Counted from the first letter of the stretch, positions 8,634-17,785 are shown. The stretch is 64,000 nt of DNA from Roseobacter weihaiensis (GCF_020622345.1 NZ_JACNMO010000014.1:62001-126000); one strand, 5' to 3'. A program made the numbers and translations. Notes: generated by a model not told the origin, from the letters alone.

Positions 8634-9071
8634 ATGCATGATCGACAATCTGGGCTCCTGGATATTGACCTTTTGGGACTCAAAAGGCGGGAGGTGAGGG
8701 ACGCCATCGGCATTCTGTCCTTTGCGGAAGATGACGCCTGACTGATCGGGGTCGATCCATCGAGCGAACGGGTCTTTGCCGAGAGCAAGCAGGAGCCGCA
8801 TGTAGGGGTGTTTATGAACAGAAGTCTCGACCGATATGTGGAGATACAGGAGGCTTTCCTTGATTACGCAGCGCGCGTGAGAGAAATGAATGACGATGAG
8901 GCGGACAGCTTCGTGCAGGAAAAGAAGACTGCATTCAATGCAATTGGCCCCGAAGTCATGGGTGTGCCACACAACTGGTGGAGTCTGAACATTGAACAGA
9001 TGAAATCGGGCACATTTAACGCGTGTCTGGGGGCTCCGGATCGGCGAAGGCAAATCCATGAAAGCGCTTGA
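8634..9071 (+). pseudogene. SUKH-4-like immunity protein gene, interrupted by TGA
   Basis: One frame runs from the ATG at 8634 to 9071 with a single TGA at 8739-8741, following GILSFAEDDA. Downstream of it the sequence reads LIGVDPSSERVFAESKQE, then VFMNRSLDRYVEIQEAFLDY, and near the end HNWWSLNIEQMKSGTF. The pattern 'V-x-N-x-S-L followed by a helix, then WW-x-x-x-x-E-Q-x-x-x-G' is that of SUKH-4 immunity proteins. Codon-position base bias (GC-poor second positions) continues across the TGA, supporting a nonsense mutation, possibly from TGG. An internal start at 8814 could still make a short fragment. It sits directly after the toxin remnant. Confidence 0.5.
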
Positions 9072-9373
9072 ATGTCGATGGCCTTCGCTTAGTCCCGTAA
9101 GGGCTCAAACTGGATGCAGAACTGCGCATGGCGGTTTGGTGATATGCGCGGCAACCGACTGGCACAGTTTTGATTACTGCCGTCTTGATGGGTCTCAATC
9201 TGTCCCGCGGTGTTGCCTTCGGTGACAAGAAATGCCGCGCGGGGTCAAAAACCACGCTCAACTCAGCAGCTTTTTGCGCACTGATCTGAATTGCAACTTT
9301 AACGGTCGCTAAGCTCGAACAATGCCTACATAAACCGCGTAGGGAGTGAGCTAGCCCCAACAAAGGGATCTGC
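9072..9373. other. Intergenic region upstream of the GH9 gene
   Basis: About 300 bp without a convincing gene on either strand. It must hold the promoter of the cellulase gene. An AAAGGG ribosome site lies just before the ATG at 9374. No clear operator or repeat was seen. Confidence 0.5.
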
Positions 9374-11266
9374 ATGACACAGTATGATAAATCCACGACA
9401 GATGCGACGATGACCGGCCCCAAGCCAGACATGGACGAGCGTGAATATCGCGACGGGGCTGCGACAGAAACAGAAGGGGAAACCCCACGGATCAGCTTTG
9501 ACGTTGCCGAGCGCTGGGATGGTGGGTTTCTTGGTGAGATCACCATCACGAATGCGACCGGTCAAATAATCGAAGATTGGTCTTTGGATTTTGACACCAC
9601 GGGGTTTTCGATCAATGACGCCTGGGGTGGGGATCTGACCGTCGCAGGCAATATGGCCAGCCTTGATGCCAAAGGCTGGACGACCGATATCGCGTCTGGT
9701 CAGGCCACAACCTTCGGCTTTGCTGCAACCGGTACACCGCCCTCGGAACTGGGCAGCCTCACGTTTGAGGCGAACATGGAAGATGGCAGCAAGATCACGC
9801 TGTCCGACAACGAGAATCCCGATTCTGATACCGCAGACGAACCCCCGGCGGTGTCGGACACGGGCGGTGGCACGCTGCCGGTTGGCGGCGAGGACGGCGC
9901 GCCATTTGGTGTGGCCGACTATGATACCGTGCTGAATAAATCGATGCAGTTCTACTACGCCAATTATGCAGGCGATCTGCCGGAGGATCATCCGATCTCA
10001 TGGCGTTGGGACTCGACGCTGGATGATGGTGCGGAGGTTGGGCGCGATTTGTCCGGTGGCCTGTTTGATGCAGGCGATCATGTGAAGTTCGGGCTGCCGA
10101 TGGCAGGCACTGCGACCACCCTTGCCTGGGGCGGGCTGGCGTTTGAGGACGGCTACAAGGACACCGGCGCCTACGATGCGCTGAGCGATCATCTGCGCCA
10201 GCTGAACGACTATTTCCTGAACGCCTATGACGACAAGGGCACGGCTGACCTGTCTGACGACGTGTTCCATGCGCAAGTGGGGGATGGCAACACCGATCAC
10301 GCCTTTTGGGGCGCGCCCGAGGACATGACCATGGACCGTCCCGTCTATTCGGTCGATGCTGAAAACCCAGGCACCGAAGTCACGGCCCAGACCGCAGCGG
10401 CCATGGCGGCCTCATCAATGTTCTTCCGCGAGAAAGGCAACACCGACTACGCAGATGAATTGCTGGACAAAGCCGTGCAGCTCTTTGAGTTTTCCGAGAC
10501 TTATCAGGGGGAATATACCGACACCGTCACTGATGCCGCACAGTTCTACAACTCCTGGAGCGGTTATGAGGACGAGCTGTCGTGGTCTGCAAACTGGCTT
10601 TATCAGGCTACAGGGGATGATGCCTATCTGCAGAAATCCATCGACTACTATGTCGAGCCAAATACCTCTTTTGCTTTCGGCTGGGACAACATGAGCAATG
10701 GAACCACGCTTTTGCTGGCGCAGCAAACGGGTGAGGCGCGCTACGTCGAGGACCTGGACCGACATCTGGATTACTGGATGGAGGACATCACGACCACACC
10801 GGGGACAGACACCAATGACGGTCTGGCATGGGTCGATGAGTGGGGCTCGAACCGCTATGCGGCCAACACATCGCTGCTGGCCACGGTTCATGCCAAGAAC
10901 CTGGCGGAGGCGGATGCCTCGGGCAATGCGGACCGGGTAGACGATCTGCTTGATTTCGCCACCGATCAGCTGGACTTCATGATGGGCGATAACCCGGAGG
11001 AGCAGAGTTTTGTGGTGGGCTTCGGTGAAGATTTCCCACGAAACCCGCACCACCGCGGCGCATCAGGAACGACCCATGTGGGGGATTCCGATCCGAATGC
11101 CTATATCCTCCAGGGCGCATTGGTCGGCGGCCCCGACCAGAATGGCGACTACAATGATGTGCGCAGCGATTACGTCTCAAATGAAGTCGCAACGGATTAC
11201 AATGCCGGTTTTTCAGGCGCATTGGCAGGGGTGTATGAAAGCCTGACCTACGACGATTGGATGTAG
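9374..11266 (+). CDS. Glycoside hydrolase family 9 endoglucanase with N-terminal CBM2
   Basis: 630 residues. Residues ~38-132 form a CBM2-type cellulose-binding module (RWDGGFLGEITITNATG, IIEDWSLDFD, DAWGGDLTV). An acidic Asp/Glu/Pro/Gly linker (~145-178) follows, then a GH9 catalytic domain (~180-630). GH9 hallmarks are GGLFDAGDHVKFGLPMA with the catalytic aspartates at about D232 and D235, NPHHRGAS, and the acid Glu (~E604) in SNEVATDYNAGFSGALA. It should cleave beta-1,4-glucan. No Sec or Tat signal peptide is visible; the N-terminus is hydrophilic. Either export is unconventional or the true N-terminus is lost. The protein is strongly acidic. It is a single gene with no sugar-uptake neighbours, suggesting horizontal gain. 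Confidence 0.9.
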   Translation: MTQYDKSTTDATMTGPKPDMDEREYRDGAATETEGETPRISFDVAERWDGGFLGEITITNATGQIIEDWSLDFDTTGFSINDAWGGDLTVAGNMASLDAKGWTTDIASGQATTFGFAATGTPPSELGSLTFEANMEDGSKITLSDNENPDSDTADEPPAVSDTGGGTLPVGGEDGAPFGVADYDTVLNKSMQFYYANYAGDLPEDHPISWRWDSTLDDGAEVGRDLSGGLFDAGDHVKFGLPMAGTATTLAWGGLAFEDGYKDTGAYDALSDHLRQLNDYFLNAYDDKGTADLSDDVFHAQVGDGNTDHAFWGAPEDMTMDRPVYSVDAENPGTEVTAQTAAAMAASSMFFREKGNTDYADELLDKAVQLFEFSETYQGEYTDTVTDAAQFYNSWSGYEDELSWSANWLYQATGDDAYLQKSIDYYVEPNTSFAFGWDNMSNGTTLLLAQQTGEARYVEDLDRHLDYWMEDITTTPGTDTNDGLAWVDEWGSNRYAANTSLLATVHAKNLAEADASGNADRVDDLLDFATDQLDFMMGDNPEEQSFVVGFGEDFPRNPHHRGASGTTHVGDSDPNAYILQGALVGGPDQNGDYNDVRSDYVSNEVATDYNAGFSGALAGVYESLTYDDWM

Positions 11267-11285
11267 CAGAGGGCTCTGCTACATC
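11260..11285. terminator. Perfect hairpin overlapping the stop codon of the GH9 gene
   Basis: Bases 11260-11271 and 11274-11285 are exact inverted repeats (12-bp arms, 2-bp centre) and include the TAG stop at 11264-11266. There is no T-run afterwards, so it is a weak candidate for intrinsic termination; it may protect the mRNA 3' end or bind a protein. Confidence 0.45.
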
Positions 11286-11665
11286 GATCAGGCCAGGGCG
11301 CTTGTGGGTAGAGGCCCATTTGTTTTCGGGCCTCCAGCTGCAGGAGGCTTTCGACAAAAAGGGCTGCGCCCGCAACGCGCTGCCCGCAAACCTCCGACCT
11401 CTCTGCCCGGCATAAAGCGGGGTGTGTCAGGAGCTCAAGATCGACGGCACTTTCACCGGTTATTCCGATCCAGCGGCAGAAGGCCCAAGATCCTGCCGCT
11501 GGGTCGGGGTGGTGTGGTTCGTTCATGAAGCGCCCTTTGCGGTGGCCCGCTGACAGCAATACGAGGCGTGACAGTTTTCGCAGATGGCGCATCGAATGTC
11601 GGCTTTTCGGGTTTCAACCCCAATAGCACATGTTTTGTGCGCCAGCTCCGTCTAAGCCTCTCGTT
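11286..11665. other. Intergenic region between GH9 and PhzF genes
   Basis: The two genes converge here. Short open frames exist on both strands but none has a ribosome site or a recognisable family. I see no further structure. Confidence 0.5.
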
Positions 11666-12580
11666 TCATACGCTCATCGTACCCCGGCTGACCATCACGC
11701 AGTGTCCCCGGATGCGGGGTTGGCGATCTTGCCCGTTGATCTCAACGTCAATCTCGCTCCGTCGCCCCATCTCGACACCTTGGGTGATCGTGAAGAGGCC
11801 TGTGTCCTGGTCCTGCGCGCATGAAAGAAGCGCTGCAAGGGCACCAGAAGCGCTTCCGGTGGCGGGATCTTCCGGAGGGTGACCGAGCGGCGAAAAGACG
11901 CGTGAGCGGATGGCGGTCGTCGAACCGGTCTGCTGCGTCACGACAAAAGCGCAGACCGCAAAACCATCAACCGTCTCTGGTCCGGTTTGCGCGGCCCCCC
12001 GAAAGGCAGCAGCATCGGTTTCGATAGCGGCCAACGCGTCGAGATTGCGCAGCTCGGCAAACGCGAATGGCAGGCCGACCGACGCAACACAGGGTGGGAA
12101 CTTGTCAGAAACGATATCTGCAAGGTCAAGTCCAAGACACCTTGCGATCACATTCGGATCAACCTCGCCGACCGTTTGCAGCGGCTGCGGGGCCTCGATC
12201 TGCGCGCCGATGAACTGCTGCGCCTCGCGCAGGGGCCATATGCGGACTGGACCGCCCAACTCATCAAGCACTGCCACGTCCGGCAGCGGGCCGCGTGCGG
12301 CTGTGTCTTCATGTGCCATGACGAAAACGGTTCCGATGTTGGGATGCCCGGCAAAAGGTACTTCTGCGTGGGGGGTGAAGATACGGACCTGTGCAATGCT
12401 CCCGGCATCGCGTGGCGGCAGGATGAAGGTTGTCTCGGAATAGCCGAACTCCCGCGCGATTGCCTGCATTTGTGATGGATCCAGATCGCGTGCATCGTGG
12501 ATGACTGCAACGGGGTTGCCGCTGAAACGCTCTCGCGTGAAAACGTCGACGGTGCTGAATGAAAGGGTGTTCGTCTTCAT
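11666..12580 (-). CDS. PhzF family isomerase/epimerase-like protein
   Basis: 304 residues from the ATG at 12580, which has an AGGAC ribosome site; the open frame extends 12 codons further without one. PhzF hallmarks are AREFGYSETTFILPP with the catalytic Glu near residue 49, VPFAGHPNIGTVFV, and DPATGSASGALAALL near the C-terminus. The fold is the two-domain diaminopimelate-epimerase type. The founding member isomerises an intermediate of phenazine synthesis, but most homologues have no assigned substrate and no phenazine genes are near. It is followed upstream on the same strand by an MFS permease about 200 bp away. Confidence 0.88.
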   Translation of the reverse strand: MKTNTLSFSTVDVFTRERFSGNPVAVIHDARDLDPSQMQAIAREFGYSETTFILPPRDAGSIAQVRIFTPHAEVPFAGHPNIGTVFVMAHEDTAARGPLPDVAVLDELGGPVRIWPLREAQQFIGAQIEAPQPLQTVGEVDPNVIARCLGLDLADIVSDKFPPCVASVGLPFAFAELRNLDALAAIETDAAAFRGAAQTGPETVDGFAVCAFVVTQQTGSTTAIRSRVFSPLGHPPEDPATGSASGALAALLSCAQDQDTGLFTITQGVEMGRRSEIDVEINGQDRQPRIRGHCVMVSRGTMSV

Positions 12581-12787
12581 CACGCTATTGTCCTGCAGAT
12601 CTGGCGTCATTGGCAAGGGCCCCCTAAGGCTGAGAGCTCTGCAAGGCGCTGAGGGTGCAACTGCAACGCCTCCGGAATTTCAGCGCCCGCCCCCCTTATG
12701 ATCCGGGCAACGCGTTTGCGACTACTGGATCCAAGCTGACCCAAAGCCCATGCCGCATGATCGCGCAGGGCGACATCGCACACCGGT

Positions 12788-13939
12788 TCAATTCCCCATC
12801 AGGCCGGAGATTTTCTTCCGCTGGTGCATAACGAGGAGCGCGCCGCCAAATCCGATCACCACCACCGGCAGAAAGACCGCGCCGGGCAGCAGCGTGCTGG
12901 TAACGCCGGAAACTGCAGGGCCAACCATACCGCCGAGCGCATAGGCCACCGAAAAAGCCGAGGCACCTGCGACCAGCATCGCGCCTTGGTGATCGCGCCC
13001 GAGGATCGCCAGCGCGCAGGTGTAGATGCCAAAGAATGCAGCTCCTGCAACCGCGCCGAGCGGCCAAACGAGCCAGCTGGTGGTGGGTACAAACAGCAGG
13101 GCACCGAAGGAGAGACCGGTTGCAAAGAGGCATGACGCGGCGATGACCCACCTGTCCTTGAGATCGAGCAGAATGCCCAGAAACGGCTGGGCGACAAACA
13201 TGCCGACATGAAGAACCGCGACGAAGGTCGCCGCCGCGTTCACCGAGGCACCGCCTGCGGTCAGATGCAGCGGCGCCAGGGCCAGAGCGACCGCGTCGGC
13301 AAAGCCGAAGGCGAGGACAAGAAAAAGAAGCAGCGGTGCTGCGCGGGCAAAACGCGGCAGATCCGAGAGCTCGAACCTATCGGGTTCAGCTTTTGCCCGC
13401 CTAGATAAAAGCGCGAAGGCAAAGGCAACCAGCGACACGATCACGGCGCAGACCGCGAAGGCAAGACCATTCTCAGTGCCGAACAACGGGATCATCATGG
13501 GGCCGATCACAAAGCCCGCTGTCATGCCAGCGCCGTAGAGCCCCGAGACGCGGCCACGGACCTTGTCCGCCGTCGCGACGTTTAGCCAGACTTCCCCAAA
13601 GACATAGATCGCGTTGACACAGAAGCCGAGTGCAAATCGCAGGACGAACCACGCAGCGACAGTGTCGAAGATCGCCAGGGCGGCAAGGACCCCTACCGAG
13701 CCGATCAGACCTGCCACGATGATCTGCCCGGCGCGCAGCCGTCTTGACAGACGCGGCACAGCCAGAACCGAAAGGCCCAGCCCCAGCATGAATGCTGCTG
13801 CGTTGAGCCCGACCACCAGATCCGACGCCCCGCGTTCGGCGAGCAAAAGCGAAATCAAAGGATGGGTGAGCCCTTGAGCGATTGCGAAAACCGTAATGCC
13901 CAACACGACCACCACGACCGAATGCCAGTCGGTCACCAT
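12788..13939 (-). CDS. MFS transporter (YcaD-like)
   Basis: 383 residues from the ATG at 13939 (ACGAGG ribosome site); an ATG at 13981 is possible. Twelve hydrophobic helices. The signature between helices 2 and 3 (SVLAVPRLSRRLRAG) and the ADKVRGRVSGLYGAG segment between helices 4 and 5 are of the YcaD/sugar-efflux branch. The open frame runs on to 14287, but that extension lies over the Bcr/CflA remnant and is hydrophilic and Arg-rich, so it is not included. It is an inner-membrane permease, probably an exporter; substrate unknown. Confidence 0.85.
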   Translation of the reverse strand: MVTDWHSVVVVVLGITVFAIAQGLTHPLISLLLAERGASDLVVGLNAAAFMLGLGLSVLAVPRLSRRLRAGQIIVAGLIGSVGVLAALAIFDTVAAWFVLRFALGFCVNAIYVFGEVWLNVATADKVRGRVSGLYGAGMTAGFVIGPMMIPLFGTENGLAFAVCAVIVSLVAFAFALLSRRAKAEPDRFELSDLPRFARAAPLLLFLVLAFGFADAVALALAPLHLTAGGASVNAAATFVAVLHVGMFVAQPFLGILLDLKDRWVIAASCLFATGLSFGALLFVPTTSWLVWPLGAVAGAAFFGIYTCALAILGRDHQGAMLVAGASAFSVAYALGGMVGPAVSGVTSTLLPGAVFLPVVVIGFGGALLVMHQRKKISGLMGN

Positions 13940-14087
13940 CGTTGGCCTCGTTGATGGCTGTGGTTGCACGGTCCGGTCCATGGCAGCACGATAGGATCGG
14001 AGCACCACATGCGCAACGGGCAGCGGAGGAGATAAGCTGAGCATCCGCTGCAAGCAGGCGTCTGCTGTCTGGGCACGGCTTGGCACC

Positions 14088-14858
14088 CTATCCAATGCTT
14101 TCCATGCGTGATGCACGGTTTGTCCAAAACACAACAGGGCAGGCCGCCACCCCCAGTACCGCGAAACCGGCGACCGGCGGCAAGACGGTTCCGTCGAAGC
14201 GCTGCCCAATCGCTGCGGCAAGTAGCAGAGAAAGGAACGTCGCGCCCAATCCGGCCATCTGGCCAAGCGGTTCCAGTGCCAGCGCATTCAGGTTCCCGAA
14301 GATGATCCCGACACAGAAAAGGCGAAGCAGATTGAAACGAAGTTCGCCAAGGCAGCAAAGTCGAGAAAGCTGGACCGCCACCCACCAAGATAGATCAGCC
14401 CTTGCCAAATGATCGGAACAATGATGAAAGCCGCCATCGCGATGGACATGATGCGCGCCATGGCGCGTCCCGCGCAGGCGTCCCTGACAAGTGCTACGGT
14501 AACGATGCGCGGCCGCTGCGCCAAAACCCTGAAGCAGGCGGCCTGCCAGCATGATTGCCCAACTCTCAGGGACCATGCAAATCACGCAGCCAAGGATAAA
14601 GAGACCGTATCCAGCACAGATCACGGGCGTTCGATCAAGACTGTCGGACAATGGCCCTGCAAAAAGCTGACCACCCGCCATGCCCAAGAAGAATGCCGTG
14701 ACGATGTAATGGAGGTCATTTGCAGTGCAGGCACCCACTTCCAGACCGATAACGTCAAGTGCGGGCAGCATCAGGTCTGTCCCCAAGGCGCGAATCGCAA
14801 TCAGCATCGCCACCAGAACGAAGTATTCGACAGACGGAGTGGGTGGCTTTTCTTTTAA
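14088..14858 (-). pseudogene. Bcr/CflA-type drug-efflux MFS pump, broken
   Basis: Pieces of a Bcr/CflA pump follow in order but in different frames. First comes IRALGTDLMLPALDVIG with LFAGPLSDSLDRTPVI and LLQGFGAAA. A second frame gives QRPRIVTVALVRDACAGRAM and SIAMAAFIIVPI. The original frame then returns with FCVGIIFGNLNALALEPLGQ and IGQRFDGTVLPPV. Roughly 150 residues between helices 6 and 10 are missing, and no proper start codon precedes the first piece. At least two frameshifts and one internal deletion therefore inactivate it. It lies between two other permease genes. Confidence 0.8.
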
Positions 14859-15113
14859 GGTTAAGGAAGGAGGATGTTTTTGTCAGTTTGTCGGGCAGAA
14901 TGTTGTTTGTTGCCGGTTTTCAAACCCAACGTTTCCTGACCAGTCGGCTTGATCGCGAGCTGCGGGGCAAATTGCCGGTCTTCGATGTGGGATGAAAGCC
15001 GCGTTCCAGGTGACCTGATCTGATGCGTTGGCATCAAAGCACGCTCACCGGGACGACATGAGCCACCAGCGCAACCCATCTGTTTGCGTGCGCGCAGTCT
15101 GTCACACGTCAAA

Positions 15114-15332
15114 CTAGCCCACTCCGGCCCCTTTCGGCATATGAAACGCTTGGCTGGACCCGGCAAGGAGCACGCCCCAACCGATACACGATGCAGTCAT
15201 GACGATCACGCGGCTGAGCGGACCGCCAAGAATGCCGAACACCGCCACGCCCATCCCGCATGAAAGCGATTGTCCGGGCCCCATGAAAACGCCCAGACCG
15301 GGGATGAACGACAGGATGGTGTATGCAGCCAA
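15114..15332 (-). CDS. Small hypothetical membrane protein
   Basis: 72 residues from a TTG at 15332, with two hydrophobic segments (YTILSFIPGLGVFMG; VIVMTASCIGWGVLLAG). The frame is the same as that of the DMT permease upstream and stays open from that gene's TGA, so it could be a short separate gene or a decayed extension. Third-codon-position GC is coding-like. No family recognised and no good ribosome site. Confidence 0.35.
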   Translation of the reverse strand: MAAYTILSFIPGLGVFMGPGQSLSCGMGVAVFGILGGPLSRVIVMTASCIGWGVLLAGSSQAFHMPKGAGVG

Positions 15333-15389
15333 ATAGACCCACCCGGTTTGATGGTCACTTTGCGCATTGTTTTGAGGTTCGGCTTTGTC

Positions 15390-16343
15390 TCACTTTGATC
15401 GCCTTTGCCGGGGTGGCATGGCCAGAAGGCCCGCGCTGACGATGACACCGATGCCAATCAAGGCGATATTGCCTGGCAACTCGCCAAAGAACAAGCGTCC
15501 CCAAATCAGACTGAACACGAGATAGCTGTAATCAAAGGCCGCGACCGTGGTGGGCGGCCCTTTTTGATATGCAACTGCGGCACCGACACTTCCGATCAGG
15601 ATCAGGGCGGCGAGGGCGGCGACGGTTGCGAACAGGCGCAGATCAACAGGTTGCCAGGGCCCAAAAATGAACGATCCTTCTCGACCGGAGAAAAGCCCAA
15701 GCAGCGCGCCGACCATGATGAAAGCCAGGTGGAGGGCAAGTGCCAGCGCGACGGGATCGTCATTTTGACATTTTACCGAGGTCAGCACCATCGCACAGGC
15801 ATAAAGAAAGGCGGCGATCATCGGCAATAGCGTTCCGAGATCGAAACCGGCCATATCAGGGCGGATGATCATCAGAACACCGATGAAACCGCACCCGATT
15901 GAAAAGAGGGTACGACGCCTAGGCCATTTGGAACTGATGAGCGCAGTCAATGCCACAATAAAGATGGGTCCAGTGTAGTAGGCTGCGGCTGCCAGAGACA
16001 ATGGCATGAGCGACAACGACGAATAATAGCTTAGCCACATGACGACCAGCAGAATGCTGCGCATAACGGTCCAGAACGGGGCTTTGGGCGTGATCGGTCC
16101 CTGGCTGCGGGCGAACCACCACAGGACAGGCAAAAGGAGCGCAGAGCGCAGGATATACATCTGCCACAAAGGGAGTGATAGCTTTGCCGTCTTGATGAGG
16201 GCATCCCCCAGGGACAAGGCCGCCACGGATGCGATGATCGCGAAAACCGCAGTTCTTGTTTGATACGGTCCACCAACGACCACCACTTTTGTCCCGCTAT
16301 CTGTTGCGCCTCGATACTTCCCCAAAATCATGTATGTTTTCAT
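15390..16343 (-). CDS. DMT family transporter (EamA domains)
   Basis: About 317 residues with ten predicted helices in two EamA repeats; typical stretches are GDALIKTAKLSLPLWQM in repeat 1 and AFDYSYLVFSLIWGRLFFGE in repeat 2. It is an inner-membrane drug/metabolite-type permease, usually an exporter. The start is uncertain: ATG codons at 16373, 16343 and 16331 all lack a strong ribosome site, and a GTG near 16284 after a GCGGGA sequence is also possible. It is divergent from a LysR gene whose start is at 16385, so it is the likely target of that regulator. Confidence 0.82.
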   Translation of the reverse strand: MKTYMILGKYRGATDSGTKVVVVGGPYQTRTAVFAIIASVAALSLGDALIKTAKLSLPLWQMYILRSALLLPVLWWFARSQGPITPKAPFWTVMRSILLVVMWLSYYSSLSLMPLSLAAAAYYTGPIFIVALTALISSKWPRRRTLFSIGCGFIGVLMIIRPDMAGFDLGTLLPMIAAFLYACAMVLTSVKCQNDDPVALALALHLAFIMVGALLGLFSGREGSFIFGPWQPVDLRLFATVAALAALILIGSVGAAVAYQKGPPTTVAAFDYSYLVFSLIWGRLFFGELPGNIALIGIGVIVSAGLLAMPPRQRRSK

Positions 16344-16384
16344 ATTAAAAAGGAATTTTTGTAAAATATGCATGAGTTCTGGTC

Positions 16385-17290
16385 ATGAATAGATCCAGCC
16401 GCCATCTGCCGCCCCTGTCGCGCCTGAAGCCCTTTGAGGCTGCGGCGCGACATGAGAGCTTTTCATTGGCCGCGGTCGAGTTGGGTATGACCCAGACGGC
16501 CGTCAGCAAGCAGATCGGGCTGCTGGAACAGGAACTGGAGACTGCGCTTTTCGAGCGTCGTAACAGGGCGGTGTTCCTGACGGATGCCGGTCGGCGGCTC
16601 GGGCGGGTCGTCGGCGCGGCCCTCTCCGATGTTGCCGCTGAAATTGCTATTTTGAAAGGTTGTCGGCGGTCGGGCGAATTGGTGCTGCACTGTCAACTCT
16701 GCGAGGCATTCTATTGGCTTATGCCAAGGCTCGCGAGGTTCCACGAACGACATCCCGGCATCGAGTTGCGGGTGGTTAGCGCACTCAATCCACTGACAGA
16801 GGCGTCGGAGGCGTTCGATGTTGCCATTCAGACGTCAGGTCGCGCGTCTGGTTCGGCACGGCTGGCCTTCACTGCCGCGGACGATGTTTTCCCGGTCTGT
16901 GCACCCTCCCTCGTTGCGCGGGGGAGCCGTCCCGTAAGGCCGGGTGATCTTGTTTCGTATCCGCTCCTGTCCCACTCTGTCGTGCCGCAAGATTGGATGG
17001 AATGGCAGGATTGGTTCGAGAGCGTTGGTGCCTCGTTGCCGAAACGTCCCCGGATTATCACTTTCGACAGCTATCCTTTGGCCCTTCAGGCGGCTGTTTC
17101 CGGCCAGGGTATTGCCCTTGGGTGGAGAAGAACAACGGAAGGCATGATCGGGGAAGGTAAGCTCATCAGACCCTGCGACGAATTCGTGGCGCGACCGACG
17201 GAGATATCGGTGTTTCGCGGCACAGCGCGTGATCAGCACCCAAACACAGATCAGCTTCTGTCCTGGTTGTCCGATGAGCTGTCCCAATAG
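16385..17290 (+). CDS. LysR family transcriptional regulator (GcvA-like)
   Basis: 301 residues. The N-terminal helix-turn-helix is LPPLSRLKPFEAAARHESF followed by AAVELGMTQTAVSKQI, the GcvA/AmpR style. A periplasmic-binding-like effector domain follows (DVAIQTSG, FPVCAPSLVARG, YPLALQAAVSGQGIALG). It probably controls the divergent DMT permease. The gap between the two starts is short and AT-rich, as expected for a shared LysR control region. Confidence 0.87.
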   Translation: MNRSSRHLPPLSRLKPFEAAARHESFSLAAVELGMTQTAVSKQIGLLEQELETALFERRNRAVFLTDAGRRLGRVVGAALSDVAAEIAILKGCRRSGELVLHCQLCEAFYWLMPRLARFHERHPGIELRVVSALNPLTEASEAFDVAIQTSGRASGSARLAFTAADDVFPVCAPSLVARGSRPVRPGDLVSYPLLSHSVVPQDWMEWQDWFESVGASLPKRPRIITFDSYPLALQAAVSGQGIALGWRRTTEGMIGEGKLIRPCDEFVARPTEISVFRGTARDQHPNTDQLLSWLSDELSQ

Positions 17291-17785
17291 CTGAAAGCCG
17301 CCCCGACACGGAATTCACGCAGTCCGGGCTGTCTCTTTGAAAAGGTCTTCGGCTTTCGTTTCTTGCGGTTTGTTCCGGCACGGACGCGGTGTTGGTTTTT
17401 TGAAAATGCCCTCGCCCGGGAGCTTCCCGCCGGGCTGTTACGGGGTGTTATTGGTGTTTGATTTTTGGTCGTTTCCTGCGGGCCTAGGCAGTTGCTGCTG
17501 GGATACACTCTTCCCTGATGCCCTTGCAGATGCCGGTGAGTTGACCGGTCCCTTTCAAAGTGTTTTCGAGGTCAGACTGCATCGCTGCCGCCTTCAGTTG
17601 TTGCCGGATACATCACCTATGTGCTCCAAGGCGTGCCCTGCGCCTGCTGGAACGCCCGAGCGCAGCATTGCCCGCGCAGCCGCATGACTGCAGCCATGTA
17701 GATTAAAAACAAACCGTTTTCAGGGAATGTTAGTAGTCGCCGGCCTATAGAAGCCGATACGCAGGTTTAGGATCAGCAACTCTCA
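17291..17785. other. Intergenic region before the Amt-GGDEF-EAL gene
   Basis: Almost 500 bp with no convincing gene. A 32-codon minus-strand frame (17484-17582, starting MQSDLENTLKGTG) has a GGCGG upstream but no known family. The last 90 bp are AT-rich and probably carry the promoter of the downstream fusion gene. No sigma-54 or NtrC-type site was recognised. Confidence 0.4.

Noticed and set aside
8328-9059. 243-codon minus-strand frame
   Set aside because: Antisense to the better supported toxin and immunity remnants; the amino-acid sequence is His/Arg/Cys-rich noise.
13982-14287. N-terminal extension of the MFS gene up to 14287
   Set aside because: The extension is Arg/Trp-rich and non-hydrophobic, and it overlies the C-terminal fragment of the Bcr/CflA remnant in another frame.
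17337-17687. 116-codon plus-strand frame before the Amt fusion
   Set aside because: Cys/Pro/Ser-rich with no family resemblance and no ribosome site.
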